This document shows, piece after piece, positions 61,789 through 64,000 of a stretch of 64,000 bases of DNA. The number at the start of each line of letters is the position of its first letter. Position 1 is the stretch's first letter. Source of the DNA: Thalassospira profundimaris (GTDB lineage Bacteria; Pseudomonadota; Alphaproteobacteria; Rhodospirillales; Thalassospiraceae); the NCBI RefSeq assembly GCF_003326795.1, contig NZ_JPWI01000008.1:161622-225621 (forward strand), in the 5' to 3' direction. The translations under genes were made by a program, and so were the position numbers. The notes under the pieces are model-generated. The model saw only the letters and a program-made list of their open reading frames with translations. It had not been told where the DNA came from and ran no database searches.

Positions 61789-62445
61789 ATGCAGGGGAAT
61801 ACTGCTGTCGAATGTGAAATCCTCAATGTCATTCAGGGGGCTGGCATCTGGCCTGATTGCGATGATAAAACCCAGCTGCTTCAGGCGATCAACACCCTGA
61901 TTTCCGGTGGCGGTAACACCGTTATCATCGGCAGCGAAATCGGCTCGGTTTCGGCATTTGCGATGCCGACCGCCCCGGAAGGCTGGCTGGTCTGTGATGG
62001 CGCTGCGATCTCGCGCACGGAATATGCTGATCTGTTTGCTGCGATTGGCACGCTTTGGGGCCATGGTGATCAGGTTTCGACGTTCAACCTTCCTGATCTA
62101 CGCGGCGAGTTTGTTCGCGGCTTTGATGATGGTCGCGGCGTAGATGCGGGGCGTGTGTTCGGCTCCTGGCAAAAGCCAAGCATTGCAGGTTTTGATACGG
62201 GCAATGACTCAGTTTGGAGCGTTACCACTACTCTCACCTCTGGTGATGTTGCTGGTGCCCTCGGTTACGAGGCATATGACTCAAGCGACTACTTGGATGG
62301 TGGACTTGCAGGTGCTCCGGGACAATCCATCACAGCCTTGCCGGGCGTCTCGGGAGATCAGGGTTATTCCGGTGCAGTTCGCCCGCGCAACGTTGCGATG
62401 ACTTATGCGATCAAGGCGTTCTATCCCACTGTTTCAGCTCAGTAA
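61789..62445 (+). CDS. Phage tail collar domain protein 1
   Basis: 218 residues, aaggag before the start. The N-terminal 50 residues (CEILNVIQGAGIWPDCDDKTQLLQAINTLISGGG) attach it to the particle. The tail collar domain has PEGWLVCDGAAISRTEYADLFAAIGTLWG, FNLPDLRGEFVRG and ends in AVRPRNVAMTYAIKAF. The C-terminal half uses codons and composition noticeably different from the front, as if recombined. A paralogue lies at 63404. It probably forms part of the host-contact fibre. Confidence 0.85.
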   Translation: MQGNTAVECEILNVIQGAGIWPDCDDKTQLLQAINTLISGGGNTVIIGSEIGSVSAFAMPTAPEGWLVCDGAAISRTEYADLFAAIGTLWGHGDQVSTFNLPDLRGEFVRGFDDGRGVDAGRVFGSWQKPSIAGFDTGNDSVWSVTTTLTSGDVAGALGYEAYDSSDYLDGGLAGAPGQSITALPGVSGDQGYSGAVRPRNVAMTYAIKAFYPTVSAQ

Positions 62446-62500
62446 GTCTTTCTGAAATCAGACATCTTTCCCCCGGCAGGCATCGCTTGCCGGGGTTTTC
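62421..62500 (+). repeat. 80-bp repeat A, collar gene 3' end plus terminator
   Basis: It covers the last codons of collar protein 1, its stop and the terminator stem ccccggcagg...cttgccgggg (62471-62490). It matches 63299-63378 with seven differences. Confidence 0.85.
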
Positions 62501-62528
62501 GTTATCGACCAGTACATAAGAGTGACGA

Positions 62529-63290
62529 ATGACAACTAACGAACAAATGAACCTCTGTGCCGCAATCGCAAACTTTGCTGCATCATGCACGACAAGCCAA
62601 TGCCGTTTGGTCGAGCTCAACGGTATGTTGGTACTCCGTCGTTTTGGTGGTCGTAAAATTGTGATCAATGGTGGGCTATACGATATCCCAGTGGAAGGGG
62701 TTTCTATCGCTGCGACATCAACCCAAGCAAACAACCTGTATTACGTCTATGCAGCGGTAATCAATGGGGAATTGGTGCTGGAATGGTCATCAGTCGGCCA
62801 TACGCAGAGCGAAGTCACAGGTATCGAAATCAAACTTGGCGATGAAACCAGAACCTTGGTAGGCATGGTATATGTGCTGCAAAACGATGCATGGCCTGCA
62901 GCTCCAGAACTTGTGGCAAGCTGGTATAATCGTCAGCCGATTGCCAAAAACTCTTCCACTGGTGCTGTTTCTGTTTCGTCAACATCCTTCCAGATCGTTA
63001 CCACGACAGCAAACTCAATTGGCTTCCTGTGCTGGGCTGATGATGCTGTAAGTTTGAGTGCTGCTGGTTATGCCGATTGCTCGAATGGATCGGCAGCTAT
63101 GGTGGCAATTGATGGAACACCAATCGGAGCTTATGCCAGCGGAGTTCAGCCGCAGGCTTCTCTTGCGCCAACTTATGCCGGCCTTCTAACCGAAGGCTAC
63201 CATCTTGCCGGGATTGCAATGCGATCACCAAATGGCGGAACAAGTAGTGGCGTAATCGGCTTTGATATGACGGTTTCGGGTCATCCCTAA
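62529..63290 (+). CDS. Tail-fibre-like protein of unknown fold
   Basis: 253 residues, start after a weak ribosome site (aagag). It is rich in Ser, Thr, Gly and small residues; repeated short beta-like stretches (VEGVSIAATSTQANNLYYVYAAVINGELVLEW; STSFQIVTTTANSIGFLCWADD) suggest a fibre or receptor-binding protein. It lies between two collar cassettes. The gene is AT-richer than the capsid genes. I recognise no named family. Confidence 0.65.
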   Translation: MTTNEQMNLCAAIANFAASCTTSQCRLVELNGMLVLRRFGGRKIVINGGLYDIPVEGVSIAATSTQANNLYYVYAAVINGELVLEWSSVGHTQSEVTGIEIKLGDETRTLVGMVYVLQNDAWPAAPELVASWYNRQPIAKNSSTGAVSVSSTSFQIVTTTANSIGFLCWADDAVSLSAAGYADCSNGSAAMVAIDGTPIGAYASGVQPQASLAPTYAGLLTEGYHLAGIAMRSPNGGTSSGVIGFDMTVSGHP

Positions 63291-63298
63291 CCCTGATG

Positions 63299-63378
63299 CT
63301 ATCCCAGTGTTTCAGCTCAATAAGTTTTTCTGAAACCAGACATCTTTCCCCCGGCAGGCACCGCTTGCCGGGGTTCTT
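63299..63378 (+). repeat. 80-bp repeat B, orphan copy of the collar gene end
   Basis: A second copy of the collar-gene tail and terminator, placed just after the fibre-like gene without the body of a collar gene in front. It marks a cassette junction. Confidence 0.85.
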
Positions 63379-63403
63379 TTTGCCCCGCAATTGGAGAATT
63401 CAA

Positions 63404-63967
63404 ATGCAGTGTTTGAGCCCGGTTGAAAGCGAAGTTCTCAACGTTGTTCTGGCAGCGGACATTGTTCCGGATCGCATGGACGATACCCAGCTTTTGCAAG
63501 CGCTTCAGGTCATGTTTGGTGGTGGTAGCTCCTCCGGTTCGGTGCCCGTCGCGACCGTGCTGCCCTTTGCCGGTTCGGTGGCCCCGGAAGGCTTCCTGAT
63601 TTGTGATGGCGCGGAAGTGCCCGCAAGCGAGTTTGCCGATCTGTTTGCGGCCATTGGCACCACCTATGGCGAAGGCCAGTCGGCCGGTGGTTTCAAACTG
63701 CCGGATCTGCGCGGTCGTATTCCGGTCGGTGCCGGTCAGGGTGGTGGCCTGACAGACCGTGTCATTGGTGCGGTCGATGGTACTGAAACGCATCAATTGA
63801 CCGTTGATGAGATGCCTTCGCACAGTGGTCATATTGATGCAGCAGTTGGGCAATCCGGAAATAACGCCGGTTCATCGTCTAGCCAGAATGGCATCATTGA
63901 AGGCGGCGATCAGCCGCATAACAATATGCAGCCATTCCTGGTGGTGAATTACATTATCAAGGTCTGA
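63404..63967 (+). CDS. Phage tail collar domain protein 2
   Basis: 187 residues from the ATG at 63404 (ggagaa upstream). The N-terminus VESEVLNVVLAADIVPDRMDDTQLLQALQVMFGGG and the core PEGFLICDGAEVPASEFADLFAAIGTTYG, KLPDLRGRIPVG are paralogous to collar protein 1. The C-terminal part (HQLTVDEMPSHSGHIDAAVG...HNNMQPFLVVNYIIKV) differs and looks like the MdpB/phage tail-tip ending. It closes the visible part of the virion cluster. Confidence 0.85.
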   Translation: MQCLSPVESEVLNVVLAADIVPDRMDDTQLLQALQVMFGGGSSSGSVPVATVLPFAGSVAPEGFLICDGAEVPASEFADLFAAIGTTYGEGQSAGGFKLPDLRGRIPVGAGQGGGLTDRVIGAVDGTETHQLTVDEMPSHSGHIDAAVGQSGNNAGSSSSQNGIIEGGDQPHNNMQPFLVVNYIIKV

Positions 63968-64000
63968 TCTGGCCTGATGTGATCTGGTCGGGGCCCGGTT

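Noticed and set aside
61789..63967. Diversity-generating retroelement acting on the collar genes (as in phage BPP-1)
   Set aside because: No reverse transcriptase, no adenine-biased variable repeat and no template repeat are visible. The repeat present covers the gene end and terminator, not a lectin-type variable region.
1..64000. CRISPR array, rRNA, insertion-sequence transposase
   Set aside because: I looked for regularly spaced repeats, rRNA-like runs and transposase motifs on both strands and found none.

Overview
The window is a dense, moderately GC-rich stretch of a Gram-negative, motile, environmental alphaproteobacterium. Evidence is a class I lysyl-tRNA synthetase, a TRAP transporter, many c-di-GMP and chemotaxis proteins, and Rhodospirillales-style small proteins such as SlyX and DUF2946. 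Thalassospira or a close relative is my best guess, from overall gene style only; no marker gene or rRNA lies in the window. I saw no tRNA, rRNA or CRISPR array.

Layout. 1-9.6 kb: the 5' part of a LivJ-type amino-acid binding protein with an XRE-cupin regulator and a perfect 37-bp palindrome between them, then housekeeping genes (GreB, a PPOX flavoprotein, MFS plus LysR, DUF3095, SlyX, a methyltransferase, a 3-hydroxyisobutyrate-dehydrogenase-like enzyme, TerB). 10-24 kb: a PAS-GGDEF-EAL protein, a Crp/Fnr regulator, HdeD, a P1B metal ATPase, a GT1 glycosyltransferase, a DinG-like helicase, AraC and LysE. 24-27.4 kb: an organic-peroxide stress locus (ohr, a secreted esterase, divergent ohrR) with repeated OhrR-like boxes. 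27.4-34.2 kb: a DUF1801/MAPEG pair, a chemoreceptor, and a two-gene signalling operon (HisKA_2 kinase plus REC-PAS-GGDEF-EAL). 34.5-37.6 kb: lysK, then a small AT-richer two-gene island encoding a TIR-like (PF10137-type) protein and a coiled-coil partner. The island is bracketed by two near-identical copies of one terminator.

37.6-47.3 kb: a membrane protein, proline dehydrogenase, TetR, a DUF4136 lipoprotein, a branched-chain aminotransferase, an inositol-monophosphatase-family enzyme, a MASE1-CHASE hybrid kinase and an S24 repressor. 47.4-54.7 kb: one catabolic locus with a DUF1537 four-carbon acid sugar kinase, a RuBisCO-like protein, a VOC protein, a three-part TRAP transporter and a divergent LacI regulator. 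It probably imports an acid sugar, phosphorylates it and cleaves it with the RuBisCO-like enzyme. 54.8-55.9 kb: two small exported proteins.

56.3-64 kb: a podovirus-like virion cluster (small virion protein, portal, Bbp19-like, scaffold, major capsid protein, decoration-like protein, two tail-collar proteins and a fibre-like protein). No terminase is visible. Two REP doublets sit inside the cluster, and an 80-bp repeat marks duplication of the collar cassette. The cluster continues past the right edge.

The strongest candidates for something undescribed are the terminator-bracketed TIR module (about 36.2-37.6 kb), the RuBisCO-like/VOC/TRAP catabolic locus, and the terminase-less virion cluster.
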